DNA from: Granulicella sp.
GTDB taxonomy: Bacteria; Acidobacteriota; Terriglobia; Terriglobales; Acidobacteriaceae
NCBI GenBank assembly: GCA_027365345.1
Contig: DAHXNO010000073.1
Span: 1 to 57,511 of the forward strand
Reading direction: 5' to 3'
Length of the DNA: 57,511 bases
Shown here: in pieces, positions 25,296 through 38,337 of the stretch
How positions within the stretch are numbered: position 1 is the stretch's first letter
Layout of the letters: each line of letters starts with the position of its first letter
Notes under the pieces: generated by a model
What the model was told of the DNA's origin: nothing
What the model saw: only the letters and a program-made list of their open reading frames with translations
Databases searched by the model: none
Program-made: the position numbers and the translations under genes

Positions 25296-25340
25296 CAAAC
25301 GGCGCAGCGTGCCGAATGCATCGCCAAGCCTGAAACCCAG

Positions 25341-25379
25341 CCGGAGGTCATCGGATGTTGGGCATCCGATGACCTCCGG
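25341..25379. terminator. 17-bp perfect hairpin between convergent genes
   Basis: CCGGAGGTCATCGGATG is followed by TTGGG and its exact inverse complement. The hairpin stands between two convergent genes and can serve both strands; only a short AGTTTCT follows, so termination may rely on the stem. Confidence 0.75.
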
Positions 25380-25450
25380 AGTTTCTGGACTCTCTCGAGC
25401 GGTAGCAACCAACGCTTGTTCAGCGTTGCCCCTCGATTTTCAGAGGCTTC

Positions 25451-27910
25451 CTAGTGGGCTGAATTCGCACTCTGTCCGACCACGCGGACTATACTCTGAT
25501 CTGATCCAGACCAAGCGGCATGACCGGTGTGGGTCAACCTGGCAGTGCTGTCGTCCCAATGCAATTGAGTGATTTGCGACGTTCCCTTCTCGTATGCGTA
25601 GGTCTTGCCGTCGTCTTTGAAAAGGGTGAAGTCAGCATTTGCGCCTGGATAGACCTGCAAAGCGGCGATATTTTGTGGTTGCGCCGTGCTGAGAATTTCA
25701 CTTCCAAGAGGAATGATGGATCCGGCGCGAACAAACAGTGGAATGGTGTCTATAGGCGCAGAGACGTCGATTGTCTGACCGCCCTTGAACCGCTCGTTTG
25801 TCCAGAAGTTATACCAGTCGGTACCTGCCGGGAGATATACCTGGCGGCTGGTTGCTCCTTGCTGAAATACCGGCGCAACCAGAAATGCCGGGCCAAACAT
25901 ATACTCATCGCGGATGTCCGCTACTTTCGGATCGCCAGGAAAGTCCATGAACAGGGCCCGCATATATGGGGCGCCAGTCTGATAGGTTCGATACGCGATG
26001 GAGTAGATATACGGTAGCAACTGGTAGCGCAGACGCAGATATTTTTCAAGGATGGGTTCGGCCTGATGTCCATACGCCCAGACCTCATTATTTTTTCTAG
26101 CTCCGTGGGCGCGCATGACCGGCTGAAAGACGCCCCATTCAAACCAGCGCACAAACAGCTCGGGATAATCTGAATAGCCGTCTATGGTGTTTTCCGCGCC
26201 CACAGGACTCACCAGCGGCTTATGTTCGGGCTGATAATCAGCAGGGAGATGAGGCGATCGAAATCCTGCGATATCCGTGTCCCAATAAGGCATCCCAGAA
26301 GCGGTGAACCCGAGTCCCGCGGGGATAGAGCGCTTCAGCATATCCCAGGTGGCTGTAATGTCGCTCGACCAAAAGACGGCTCCGTTTGCCTGCGCACCAA
26401 GGTAGGCCGCCCGCGCCAGGATGAATACGCGGCGGCTATCGCCGAAATCCCTTCGAAAGCCATCGTAGACGGAGGCTGTATGGAACAGAGGATAGATGTT
26501 GTAGTAGCGGCGTCCTGACCCGACATAGAAGAAGTCATGGAGGGGATCGATGTCTGGTTCCGTCTCGTCAAGCCAGATGTAACTGAACCCATCCTTCTTG
26601 ATGTAACCGTCCCGTATCTTATCCCACCACCACTTTGCGGCCGCAGGGTTGGTGGTGTCGATGTTGGGTCCTATCGAGTTGGAGACGCCAGTGAGATCCG
26701 GTTGGCCGTCAGCGTTGCTAACGAGCCAGCCATTGTTCCGCATGAGGGCGTAGTATTTGGAGTCGGTGGCAAAGTGCGGCCACACGCTAATCAGCGTGGA
26801 GATGCCCATCGAATGGAGTTGCTTATTCATGGCTGCCGGATCCGGCCATCGGCTGGGCGCCAGATCGAGATTGCCGTACCTGGTCATGTTGAAGAAGTCG
26901 ACAACAAGAATGTCCAGGGGGAGATTGCGGTCGCGGTACCCCTTGGCGACGTTCAGAAGCTCGTTCTGGCTAGCGTAGATCATCTTGCTCTGGATGAAGC
27001 CATAGGCGGGCTTTGGCAGCAGGTGCGCCGGTCCGGTGAGCAGCCGATAGCCTTGGTAGACCTGATCGGCGTCATTGCCAACGATCACAAAAAAGGAGAC
27101 TCGGTCTCCAACATCGGAAGACCATACATTTTTGAGGTTGAAGCCAAGATCGACGGTTGTTTTCGAAGGGTTGTCCCAGATGAGACCGTAGTGGCGGCTA
27201 GACACCATAAACGGAACGCAGACGGATTCTCCGCCAATGGCATCATAGTTTTGCCAGCAGTCAATATGATGGTCGCGGAGATCGAGAAAGCCCTGCTCAT
27301 ATTGTCCCAGTCCGTAATATTGCTCATCAGCCGGGGAGTCGAAGACGGCGGAAACGCGGTAGCCAGGATCGGCCGCTTGACGATTGACGGCGTTTCCAGA
27401 AGAGGCTTTGGGTTGATCTGGAACATTTGCAACCATGTCCCAACGCCGCATGGAAAGGAGCGGCTTTCCGGAGGGTGTTGCAATGGAGATTGAATCATAG
27501 AAAGGACCTCTTGCAGGTTGAGGGCTGCTGGGTTTACTTCCATCGCTTGCAAAGGCTGCCTTGGTTGCGTGGCTAAGCGGCAAAGTGTGAGGCGGCTGAT
27601 TGCCTGGACCTATGCGGATGACCATTTTGCTGGAGCGAATGATTTCATCTCTAGTGGAATCTTTTTCGTAAGCCCAACCATCCATGGACGGCTTAGCGAC
27701 GATCCCGTAACCGGGGGGCGCGACAGCAGCCGATGATTCCTTACTTAATGTGATTCGAATGATGTTGGGAGCGTAGGGCTCGATCACCACAGTCCTGCCG
27801 CTGCGCGACAGAACTACCTGCGTTTGAGCGGCCCAGACAGAGGGACCATTCACAAACACAATGCCAAACGCGAGCGCCAGGGCGGCCTTGAGAACGGAGC
27901 GGGTAACCAT
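25451..27910 (-). CDS. Secreted glycoside hydrolase family 31 (alpha-glucosidase/alpha-xylosidase type)
   Basis: 819 residues from the ATG at 27910, which begins a signal peptide (MVTRSVLKAALALAFGIVFVNGPSVWA); a longer frame adds 55 residues without one. After an N-terminal beta-sandwich with YYGLGQYEQG, the (beta/alpha)8 barrel carries the catalytic nucleophile Asp448 in FSYIWLDETEPD and the acid/base Asp517 in VFWSSDI, then GMPYWDTDIAGFR and the C-terminal sandwich with FLVAPVFQQGA and YLPAGTDWYNFW. The family removes terminal alpha-glucosyl or alpha-xylosyl residues. YicI-type alpha-xylosidase on xyloglucan oligosaccharides is a fair guess beside the GH10 xylanase 8 kb away. Periplasmic or exported. 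No strong ribosome site (only AGAAG). Confidence 0.9.
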   Translation of the reverse strand: MVTRSVLKAALALAFGIVFVNGPSVWAAQTQVVLSRSGRTVVIEPYAPNIIRITLSKESSAAVAPPGYGIVAKPSMDGWAYEKDSTRDEIIRSSKMVIRIGPGNQPPHTLPLSHATKAAFASDGSKPSSPQPARGPFYDSISIATPSGKPLLSMRRWDMVANVPDQPKASSGNAVNRQAADPGYRVSAVFDSPADEQYYGLGQYEQGFLDLRDHHIDCWQNYDAIGGESVCVPFMVSSRHYGLIWDNPSKTTVDLGFNLKNVWSSDVGDRVSFFVIVGNDADQVYQGYRLLTGPAHLLPKPAYGFIQSKMIYASQNELLNVAKGYRDRNLPLDILVVDFFNMTRYGNLDLAPSRWPDPAAMNKQLHSMGISTLISVWPHFATDSKYYALMRNNGWLVSNADGQPDLTGVSNSIGPNIDTTNPAAAKWWWDKIRDGYIKKDGFSYIWLDETEPDIDPLHDFFYVGSGRRYYNIYPLFHTASVYDGFRRDFGDSRRVFILARAAYLGAQANGAVFWSSDITATWDMLKRSIPAGLGFTASGMPYWDTDIAGFRSPHLPADYQPEHKPLVSPVGAENTIDGYSDYPELFVRWFEWGVFQPVMRAHGARKNNEVWAYGHQAEPILEKYLRLRYQLLPYIYSIAYRTYQTGAPYMRALFMDFPGDPKVADIRDEYMFGPAFLVAPVFQQGATSRQVYLPAGTDWYNFWTNERFKGGQTIDVSAPIDTIPLFVRAGSIIPLGSEILSTAQPQNIAALQVYPGANADFTLFKDDGKTYAYEKGTSQITQLHWDDSTARLTHTGHAAWSGSDQSIVRVVGQSANSAH

Positions 27911-28327
27911 TCGATTTCTTCTTTCTTCCCTTGTTGGGTTCTGAATCTCCAAGCTCGGTGTACCTGCCGCGATCATCGATCCCATCCAAAGCGAATAGAC
28001 CACTGGGGATTTGGCGCGAGCAGGCCATAGCCGAATCTTTGCTGAATTGCGGTGATTGTCCAGGAAATTATGCATATTTGAAAGCCCTCAAAGAGATCCC
28101 CCAAAGGTCATCATCGGGAGCAAGGGTTACGGTATGGCTGTGAGCTTACCCGGGTTGCCTCTGGTGGTTCCCAGGCGGGCGTGCTCCTGGCAGGTGACGA
28201 TGGGCGCGAAGCCAACCTCCAAACCTTTGGGTGGCGTGACAACGAGTGCAGAGTCAAGTGGGGCGAGTGAGCCGCTGTCTGAGGCGGCGTGTGGTTCGGC
28301 CGATCAGCCGATTCTTCTGTAGACGCT
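27911..28327. other. Intergenic region upstream of GH31
   Basis: About 415 bases. The part next to GH31 should hold its promoter. I see no gene, no strong hairpin and no repeat here; frames entering from either side look random. Confidence 0.45.
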
Positions 28328-28669
28328 TTATTCTGGGCGGTACATTTGCTTTTCTGGGTTGCTTCGATGCAGGTCTTGCAACGTCGACTGGTCCACGAAT
28401 CGATACCCATAGTATTTGACTTGGCTGCCGTCTGTCAGCACGGCAGGGGACGGTCCACTGCTGGGTCCAGGACTCTTCGCGGCGGCGCATGGATCCCTGG
28501 GTGAAGCATAGGGCTTGCCCACAACCGCGGGCGCGAGCGTCTGGGCTGTAAGCCTGGCTTCCTGGCGCGCCTGCGCAGCGTGGATGGTAGCCACTTCTCT
28601 ATTTGCCATCCTGCTTGAAATCACGACAGGAAGAAGCGGTTCCTGTACCAAGGCCGCTACCCCAATCAT
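28328..28669 (-). CDS. Possible small hypothetical protein
   Basis: 113 residues, divergent from the nifJ gene. The first ~20 residues are moderately hydrophobic (MIGVAALVQEPLLPVVI), the middle is Ala/Pro-rich with one Cys, and the end (VKYYGYRFVDQSTLQDLHR) looks protein-like. No family is recognised. A TGATAC hexamer stands four bases before the ATG and no Shine-Dalgarno site is present. It could be a genuine small exported protein or a chance frame. Confidence 0.35.
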   Translation of the reverse strand: MIGVAALVQEPLLPVVISSRMANREVATIHAAQARQEARLTAQTLAPAVVGKPYASPRDPCAAAKSPGPSSGPSPAVLTDGSQVKYYGYRFVDQSTLQDLHRSNPEKQMYRPE

Positions 28670-28790
28670 CGTATCACGATGTGATATTCAAATCCCTTCT
28701 GTGCCTCCCGTCACTGCACCCCGACGCCGGAGCGCGGAGACTTACGATAGCGGCGGGCCTTTCCACAAGCCGCACTGTGGAGTGAAGCGA

Positions 28791-32431
<3,641 letters not shown>

Positions 32432-32435
<4 letters not shown>

Positions 32436-33448
32436 CAGAGATTTCCATGCAGTATCTCGGCATGAAGTTGAGTAGCCCGATCGTGGTGTCAGCCACGCCA
32501 CTGTCGGAGTCGATTGCCAACATTCGCCATATGGAAGACGCCGGCGCGGCGGCCATCGTGCTCGCCTCGCTCTTTGAGGAGCAGTTGACGCTGGAATCGC
32601 GCGCGCTCGACGAGGATCTGTCGCGCGGCACGGAGTCGTATGCCGAGTCGCTCGGCTACCTGCCAGAGATGGGCAACTACCGCATGGCGCACGAAGGTTA
32701 CCTGGATCACGTGCGACGGGCGCGTGAGGCGGTGAAGATTCCCATCATTGCCAGCCTGAACGGGGCCACGCCCGGCGGCTGGGTGCGCTTCGCCAGGGAG
32801 ATGGAAGCGGCCGGGGCGCACGCCATCGAACTGAACACCTTTGCGCTGGTGACCGATGGCAGACAGACCTCAACCCAGGTTGAGGATCAGTTGGTGGAGC
32901 TGGTGGGCCGCGTCGTGAAGGAGGTGACCGTCCCCGTCGCCGTCAAACTCTCGCAGTCCTACACCAGTCTGCCGCACCTGTGCGGGCGTCTTGAAGAGGC
33001 CGGCGCGCGGGCGGTGGTGCTGTTCAACCGCTTCTATCAGCCGGATTTCGACATAGAGACGCTGGAGGTGCGGCCGACGCTGCACTTCTCCACGCCTGCT
33101 GAACTGTTGCCACGGCTGCACTGGGCGGCAATCCTTTTCGGGCATCTCGAGGGCGACATCTCCATCACCGGCGGCGTTCATGCCGCGGAGGATGTGCTGA
33201 AGGCTGTGATGGCCGGAGGCAGCGTGGTGGAGATGGCCTCCGCGCTGCATCTTTACGGCATCGATCACATTCGCCGCGTGCTGGGGGATCTGCGCTTCTG
33301 GCTGGAACAGCGCGAATACGCCACGCTGGCCGAGACGCGCGGCTGCCTGAGCCGCCGCTGCGTGCCCGACACCTCCCCCTACGACCGCGGCAACTACATC
33401 AAGACGCTCAGTTCGTACAGCCTTCGGCAAACGAAGGGCGCGTTCTGA
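32432..33448 (+). CDS. Dihydroorotate dehydrogenase-like flavoprotein coupled to PFOR
   Basis: 338 residues. ATG overlaps the nifJ stop by four bases and has GGAGG eight bases upstream, so translation is coupled. It is a TIM-barrel protein of the DHOD/PreA type: YLGMKLSSPIVVSATPLSES, IIASLNGATPGGWVRFAREMEAAGAHAIELN, VPVAVKLSQSYTSLP and SITGGVHAAEDVLKAVMAGGSVVEMASALH match FMN- and substrate-loop positions. It lacks its own iron-sulphur motifs. The usual pyrimidine role is doubtful because it sits in the PFOR operon; coupling to reduced ferredoxin is a possibility. Gene symbol withheld. Confidence 0.85.
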
Positions 33449-33473
33449 GGTTTCTGAAGAAGCTGGCTCGAAG

Positions 33474-33508
33474 GGTGGCTGCGGAAGTTTGCAGCCACCT
33501 TTCTTTTT
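33474..33508 (+). terminator. Rho-independent terminator after the PFOR operon
   Basis: GGTGGCTGC, an eight-base loop, GCAGCCACC and then TTTCTTTTT: a 9-bp perfect stem with a T-rich tail, 25 bases after the stop codon. Confidence 0.9.
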
Positions 33509-33909
33509 GGCTGTGGGCGGCAGAGGTTGCGTAGCTCCTCGTCCGTGACTTGGCAAAGGCAGTTTTCGCCAGCCCCATTCGGACATCTGAGTAATGAGGA
33601 CCGAGTTGGTCTGCTCGTACTCCTTCCTTAATCTTCTGTGCGATGTCCGGTTCACGCTGCTCGCTGTTTTCGTCGATGATGTAGGGTTCCTTTCCCGTGT
33701 AGGCGAGCGCTGAGGGCCTGCCTGCCGGGGGGTGCGGGAATCTTGCCGGCCGCATCGGCGGGCGCGGGAGCAAAGGCGGCGGGCGAGAGGAGAGACGCAA
33801 GGGATTGCAGGCGTGCCGGGGGCGACTCGGAGTATCGGGCCGGGCTCCTTCGTCGTCCTTTCGCGCAATTCGCTTTGCTCACGCTGCTGCACAGATGGGG
33901 TGCGCGTGC
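33509..33909. other. Intergenic region with possible decayed gene start
   Basis: No intact gene. On the minus strand two frames in succession give an Ala/Pro-rich signal-like segment (LASLLSPAAFAPAPADAAGKIPAPP, ~33727-33803) and, after a shift, ALAYTGKEPYIIDENSEQ (~33653-33706). Joined, these resemble the beginning of exported DUF3857/transglutaminase-type proteins (...YTxEPYVIE...), but the rest is missing. Low certainty. Confidence 0.3.
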
Positions 33910-34821
33910 TCACTGCGCCGTGGGGCCGGCAGGGTGGGACTCGAACCATTTTCTGGCCTGCTCTTGCGCACGGGACAGGTCATTGGGCGAGAGATGAGAT
34001 GCTGCGAAATCGCGGTTGCCGGCGAAGCCGTTCGCGTCTGCGGCATCCACTTTCCCAGCCGCCGCGAGGTCAAACCAGAAATAGGCCTGGGCGTCGTCCT
34101 GGGGTACGCCCAGGCCGTTGTAATACGCCACTCCAAGGCTGCCTTCTGCTTTGGCGTAGCCTTGCTCGGCGGCCCTGCGGTACCAGATCGCAGCCTGCGC
34201 GTAGTCCTGGGGCACGCCTTGGCCATTGTCATAGAGTAGGCCAAGGTTGTATTCTGCGCCGGCGTAGCCTTGCTCGGCGGCCTTGCGGTACCAGGCCGCC
34301 GCCTGCACGAAGTCCTGGGGCACGCCTTGGCCATTGTCATAGGCCACTCCAAGGTTGGATTCTGCCCCGGCGTCACCCTGTTCCGCAGCCTTGCGAAACC
34401 AGAACGCAGCCTGCGTGTAATCGTGGGGTACGCCTTGGCCAAGGGCATACATCGCGCCGAGTTCAGACTGTGCGTCAGGATCTCCCTGCTCCGCGGCCTC
34501 GCGGTACCAGATCGCTGCCTGGGTGTCATCGTGGGGTACGCCTTGGCCAAAGGCATACATCGCGCCAAGTTCAAACTGTGCGTGAGCATCTCCCTGTTCC
34601 GCGGCCTTGCGGTACCAAAGTGCGGCCAAGGCATGGTCCTGGGGCACATCCTGGCCAAGGGCATACATCGCGCCGAGTTCAAACTGTGCGTCAGCATCTC
34701 CGCTCTGGGCGTTCGCCGCGAGCGCGGCAATGCCTGGCGAATTTGGGGCCGTTTGCGCCGCCGCCGCGCAAGTGCAAGCGGCAAGCAACGCCCCGGCCAC
34801 GCATCCGAGCATCTTGGGCAT
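33910..34821 (-). CDS. Exported Sel1-like repeat protein
   Basis: 303 residues. A signal peptide (MPKMLGCVAGALLAACTCAAAA) is followed from ~36 to ~250 by six 36-residue Sel1 repeats of the form A-x-x-xLG-x-xYxxGxGVPxDxxxAxxWYRKAAEQG, nearly identical to one another. The last ~45 residues (DLSRAQEQARKWFESHP) are outside the repeats. Sel1 proteins are alpha-solenoids used as scaffolds in protein-protein contacts, often in the periplasm. The DNA repeats with a ~108-bp period, so unit number may vary between strains. Neighbours do not suggest a partner. Confidence 0.88.
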   Translation of the reverse strand: MPKMLGCVAGALLAACTCAAAAQTAPNSPGIAALAANAQSGDADAQFELGAMYALGQDVPQDHALAALWYRKAAEQGDAHAQFELGAMYAFGQGVPHDDTQAAIWYREAAEQGDPDAQSELGAMYALGQGVPHDYTQAAFWFRKAAEQGDAGAESNLGVAYDNGQGVPQDFVQAAAWYRKAAEQGYAGAEYNLGLLYDNGQGVPQDYAQAAIWYRRAAEQGYAKAEGSLGVAYYNGLGVPQDDAQAYFWFDLAAAGKVDAADANGFAGNRDFAASHLSPNDLSRAQEQARKWFESHPAGPTAQ

Positions 34822-34913
34822 TTGCAGTCACCCCCGGAGTTGGCGAGCGAGCGTGCTATACGAAACAACTCAGCCTCATCCTAACGCCACGCTGAGGGCA
34901 GGGCAAGGAGCAA

Positions 34914-35125
34914 CTGCGTTTGAGAAGCTTCAGCGCCGGACTCCGGAAGGGGCGATGCTGATTCGCCAGGCTTTTCTGCGCGGCATCTCGACCCGCCAGG
35001 GGGCCGTGTGGGGGCCACGCTGTGCGGCTACGTAGTGAGCGCGCAGACGATCTGCAACCTGACGCGCGATCTGGATGGGGCCGTCAAACAGTTTCATCAG
35101 ACGCCGTTTACGCCGCGTTGCTATC
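34914..35125 (+). pseudogene. Decayed fragment of an IS256 (mutator)-type transposase
   Basis: The plus strand reads FEKLQRRTPEGAMLIRQ, FLRGISTRQ, then after a one-base deletion near 35000 the frame shifts and continues GRVGATLCGYVVSAQTICNL, TRDLDGAVKQFHQTPFTPR. Intact transposases read FLRGISTRxVxxVVxxLxGxxVSAQTVSxLTRxLDxxVxxFHQxPL, so the match covers about 70 residues of a ~400-residue protein. Catalytic regions are absent. The remaining ~280 bases to the xylanase stop hold nothing I can identify. Confidence 0.72.
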
Positions 35126-35407
35126 GCGGCTGTCGGCATGGGTGCAAGGTTCTTCGGTCCGCTGTGGTTCTCTTCATGGGCGAAGGAACCACAATCCGGC
35201 AAGATGTTACCGCTCTTGCTCGGCTGCGCCGATTGTTGAAGGCTTCGGGCGAGTCAAGCCGAAAAATCCTTTTGTGATTCCATTAAGCCGGACGCCGTGC
35301 GCCACCGCCCGATGCCGGCCCGCCGGAGGCGCTTTCTGGTGGGGGCTCACCCTGGCCGCTTCTGCCCTCGGCCTCGCACTCACTGCGAGCGCAGATTGGG
35401 ATAGCAT

Positions 35408-36538
35408 TCATCGGGCGCTGGCCGACGCGGCCTTGAGCACGGCAAAGAACGCAGGCACCGGCTGACCATTCCGATCGAACAACAGGGGATAATTCGTCCG
35501 TCCTTTCACGGGCCAGTTATTCAGCCACGAACTGGCGTCCGTAACACCCCAGAAGGTAACGCGCGACACGATGTCGCGATGCGCAAGATAGATCCTGAAC
35601 AGGCCCTCATACCGATCTGCCAACTGTTGCTCTACGTCATCCGGCAGGCCGTTCGTATAGGGATTAAGCGCCGCGCTGGGGTGGACGCTCAGGCTTATAT
35701 TCGCCGTCAATCTCTTGGCCGCCCGGGGAAGCACATCGACGTCAAGCTCTGAGATCGCCACCTTCACGCCCAGCTTCCCAAATGCGAGGATCGTTTTCTG
35801 TTCCTGTTTGAGCGATGGCTGCGTCAGGGAAACGTGCCCCTGCATTCCAACCATCATCACGGGAACTCCCTCCCGCTTGAGTTTCGTGATGAGAGCCAGA
35901 GCCCCGGCGCGCTTTCTGGGGTACTCAAGATCGTAATCGTTATATGTCAGGATTGCCCCGGGGTCTGCCTGGTGTGCGAACTCGAAGGCTTTGGCAATGT
36001 AGTCTTCGCCGATGATCTTGTACCACAGAGTCTGGCGAAGGCTGCCGTCGTCATTCAGCGCTTCGTTCACAACATCCCAGCTCTTAACTCTTCCCTTGTA
36101 GCGCCCCACGATTGTCTGGATATGGTCCTGCATGCGCCGCAGCAGCGTGTCTCGATCCACCAGATTCCCGTGGCTGTCTCGGAAGACCCAGGCAGGAGTC
36201 TGTTGGCGCCACACGAGGGTGTGGCCAACGATGTACATATGGTGCTTCTCGCCGAAGGCAACGTACTTATCCGCAAGCGAAAAGCAATACACCCCGGGCC
36301 GGGGATGAATGTTCTCCCACTTGAGGACGTTTTCCGGGGAGATCGAGTCAAACTGGCTTTCGATGATCGCATCCCCTTGCGGATCTTGTCCCGTGATCTG
36401 CGCGGCGTTGATTGCGACCCCGATGTAGGGGGCGGGGCCCAATACCTTTTTGAGAGACGGCGTCCCGGCCCCTGATGGCAGCACGGCTATTGCCGCAAAG
36501 GCCACGGCTGTTAGACTTCGACGGTATGGAATGATCAA
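35408..36538 (-). CDS. Glycoside hydrolase family 10 endo-1,4-beta-xylanase
   Basis: 376 residues from a TTG at 36538 preceded by GGGAG at ten bases; the ribosome site overlaps the end of the upstream VWFA gene, so translation is probably coupled. A signal peptide (SLTAVAFAAIAVLPSGAG) precedes the barrel. GH10 motifs: SPENVLKWENIHP, GHTLVWRQQTPAW, the acid/base Glu159 in WDVVNEAL, NDYDLE, GMQGHVSL and the nucleophile Glu264 in VAISELDVDV; FWGVTDASSWLNN completes the site. The enzyme cleaves beta-1,4-xylan. No carbohydrate-binding module is attached. Last gene of the receptor-VWFA-xylanase set. Confidence 0.93.
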   Translation of the reverse strand: MIIPYRRSLTAVAFAAIAVLPSGAGTPSLKKVLGPAPYIGVAINAAQITGQDPQGDAIIESQFDSISPENVLKWENIHPRPGVYCFSLADKYVAFGEKHHMYIVGHTLVWRQQTPAWVFRDSHGNLVDRDTLLRRMQDHIQTIVGRYKGRVKSWDVVNEALNDDGSLRQTLWYKIIGEDYIAKAFEFAHQADPGAILTYNDYDLEYPRKRAGALALITKLKREGVPVMMVGMQGHVSLTQPSLKQEQKTILAFGKLGVKVAISELDVDVLPRAAKRLTANISLSVHPSAALNPYTNGLPDDVEQQLADRYEGLFRIYLAHRDIVSRVTFWGVTDASSWLNNWPVKGRTNYPLLFDRNGQPVPAFFAVLKAASASAR

Positions 36539-36545
36539 GCTGTCT

Positions 36546-38129
36546 TTACTCCCTTGCGGATTTCTTCACATCCAGCGAAACATTTATCGTGCCCATTCGG
36601 CCCGAGGTTGCATCCCACACCACCAGGTACAGGTAGTCTTGCCCCTTGGGAAGGCTGATCGTCTCATCGAAGCTCATCTTGCCTTCCGGCTTGGAGCGAA
36701 TCTCCGTCTCGTCCGCCGTCAGCGTTACGACTCGCGCCTGCCGTTTGATGACATCTCCGTTCCGGTCAAAGGCGAACGCTCCCGCTCCTAGAACAAACGT
36801 CCCGCGACCGTTCTGGCTCACACTCTGGGGGGTGAGCGTTCCAGCCGGCACCTGGTAATCGATCACGTAGGAGAGTTCCCCTCGCTCCGGGGCATGGGCT
36901 TGGCCGGCGCGCACGGCTGAGGCCACGGCCAACGGAGAGATTTCTACGACCTCTGCCTGCAAGGGTATCGGCTCGCTGCTGATGTCCGGCGCCGCCTGGT
37001 TCTCCGCCAGCAGGCCTTTGGTCTCCGCCCCCGGTGGCGCTTGATTCCACTGTTCGTCGAAGTATCCTCTCCGGTAACTCAGCCGATAGCCGGGCACGAG
37101 CAGCTTCACCTGGATGTGGCGCCATCTGCCGTCGCCGCGCAGGTGATCGGGCGAATACGCCAGGGAGTAGTAATCGCCGTCTGTGGTGACGATGTGCCCG
37201 GCTACCTGCGCCAGATCATTCGTGTCATACCAGGCCTGTCCGCCAGTCGCCTCAGCATCTTCTTTCATCTGCTCCTGTTGCGCCACGTATCCCTGGACGG
37301 GATTGGAAACCAGACCACGAGCGTCGATCGGGTACAACGTTATCCGCGCCCTCTCAAGCAGGTCATAGAGATACTGCAAGTCCGGCTGATTTGCGTCGGC
37401 GCTGACGGCTGGAACCGGGATCGATACCGACGCCCCCGAAGCTACCTGTGTGACGCCCGTGGCGCTCGGGTCCACCTGCAGAAACAACTGCGAACCGCCG
37501 CTGAACCACAGTATGTTCTTCCTTCCGGGAACCTGGACCAGGGCGCCGGCGATCTGCTCCAAGGTCTGGTCGTCGGTGGCGAACTGCGCCTCCGGCTGCT
37601 CAACATGAGGGATCGCCCTGTGGATCGCCTTCATCAGCAACGCATGGTCGGAGGTAAATCCTTGCAGCAGGAGCGTCATCTGGCCCGCCCTGCTGTAGAT
37701 GGCCAAGGGCGTCGCGGCCGGCAAATTCTGCACAAACCGCGCCAACTGCTGGTACAGATACATCTGGTCCGCAATGCCAATCGTCGTTGTGTCGATCAGG
37801 ATGACGTTCACCACCGGCGGCGGATGCAGCATCCCTCTGTTGGTGAAGACTCCCGCAGCCCCCGCCGCGGGTTCAGCGGCGATGCTGGCGTTGCCGGAGT
37901 GCTCCTCGAACGCATTCAGTGTCTGAGGGCGCCCATCGTCGAATACCTGAAACTCCTCTTTCTTCAGCCCCTGTACTGGATTCCCGTGGCTGTCGGTCAC
38001 CGTCACATCAATCAGCACATCTCGCACATTTACATGCAGAGTTGGCGCAGGCTGCGTTGCAGGGCTCTGCGCCTCGGCCGAGGCCGCCAGCAGACAGCAC
38101 AACACCCCCACAAAAGCCTGCTTCCTCAT
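36546..38129 (-). CDS. Acidobacterial VWFA-related secreted protein
   Basis: 527 residues from the ATG at 38129 (GGAG six bases upstream); a GTG seven codons earlier is an alternative. Signal peptide MRKQAFVGVLCCLLAASAEA. The start LHVNVRDVLIDVTVTDSHGNPVQGLKKEEFQVFDDG, then VNVILIDTTTIG, TPLAIYSRAGQMTLLQGFT-like strands and KNILWFSGG, place it with the VWFA-related domain family found mainly in Acidobacteriota (TIGR03436 type). The expected MIDAS DxSxS reads DTTTI here, so metal binding is uncertain. The C-terminal ~200 residues are beta-rich and unassigned. Role unknown. It sits seven bases upstream of the xylanase gene and ~210 bases after the receptor gene. Confidence 0.82.
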   Translation of the reverse strand: MRKQAFVGVLCCLLAASAEAQSPATQPAPTLHVNVRDVLIDVTVTDSHGNPVQGLKKEEFQVFDDGRPQTLNAFEEHSGNASIAAEPAAGAAGVFTNRGMLHPPPVVNVILIDTTTIGIADQMYLYQQLARFVQNLPAATPLAIYSRAGQMTLLLQGFTSDHALLMKAIHRAIPHVEQPEAQFATDDQTLEQIAGALVQVPGRKNILWFSGGSQLFLQVDPSATGVTQVASGASVSIPVPAVSADANQPDLQYLYDLLERARITLYPIDARGLVSNPVQGYVAQQEQMKEDAEATGGQAWYDTNDLAQVAGHIVTTDGDYYSLAYSPDHLRGDGRWRHIQVKLLVPGYRLSYRRGYFDEQWNQAPPGAETKGLLAENQAAPDISSEPIPLQAEVVEISPLAVASAVRAGQAHAPERGELSYVIDYQVPAGTLTPQSVSQNGRGTFVLGAGAFAFDRNGDVIKRQARVVTLTADETEIRSKPEGKMSFDETISLPKGQDYLYLVVWDATSGRMGTINVSLDVKKSARE

Positions 38130-38337
38130 CCATTCTCCAGAAAGCTCCACACCGCGCCGTTGGGCTGCCCGGGAGGAATGCCGAACTGGCGGCTGAAACC
38201 CGTCCCGGTTCCTGCGCCGTGGGACACATCTCTAAAACGCCGGAGCGCCATATTGCGCCGTGGTCCGTCTTCGCTTGAAAGCTGTGGGAAGGCCGCCGTC
38301 ATCGTAGGCCTTCCCACGCTCCCGGAGCATCCATGGA

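Noticed and set aside
34080-34720. Regular ~108-bp repeats considered as a CRISPR-like array
   Set aside because: They are in-frame Sel1 repeats of a protein-coding gene, with no short direct repeats or unique spacers. No CRISPR array was seen anywhere in the window.
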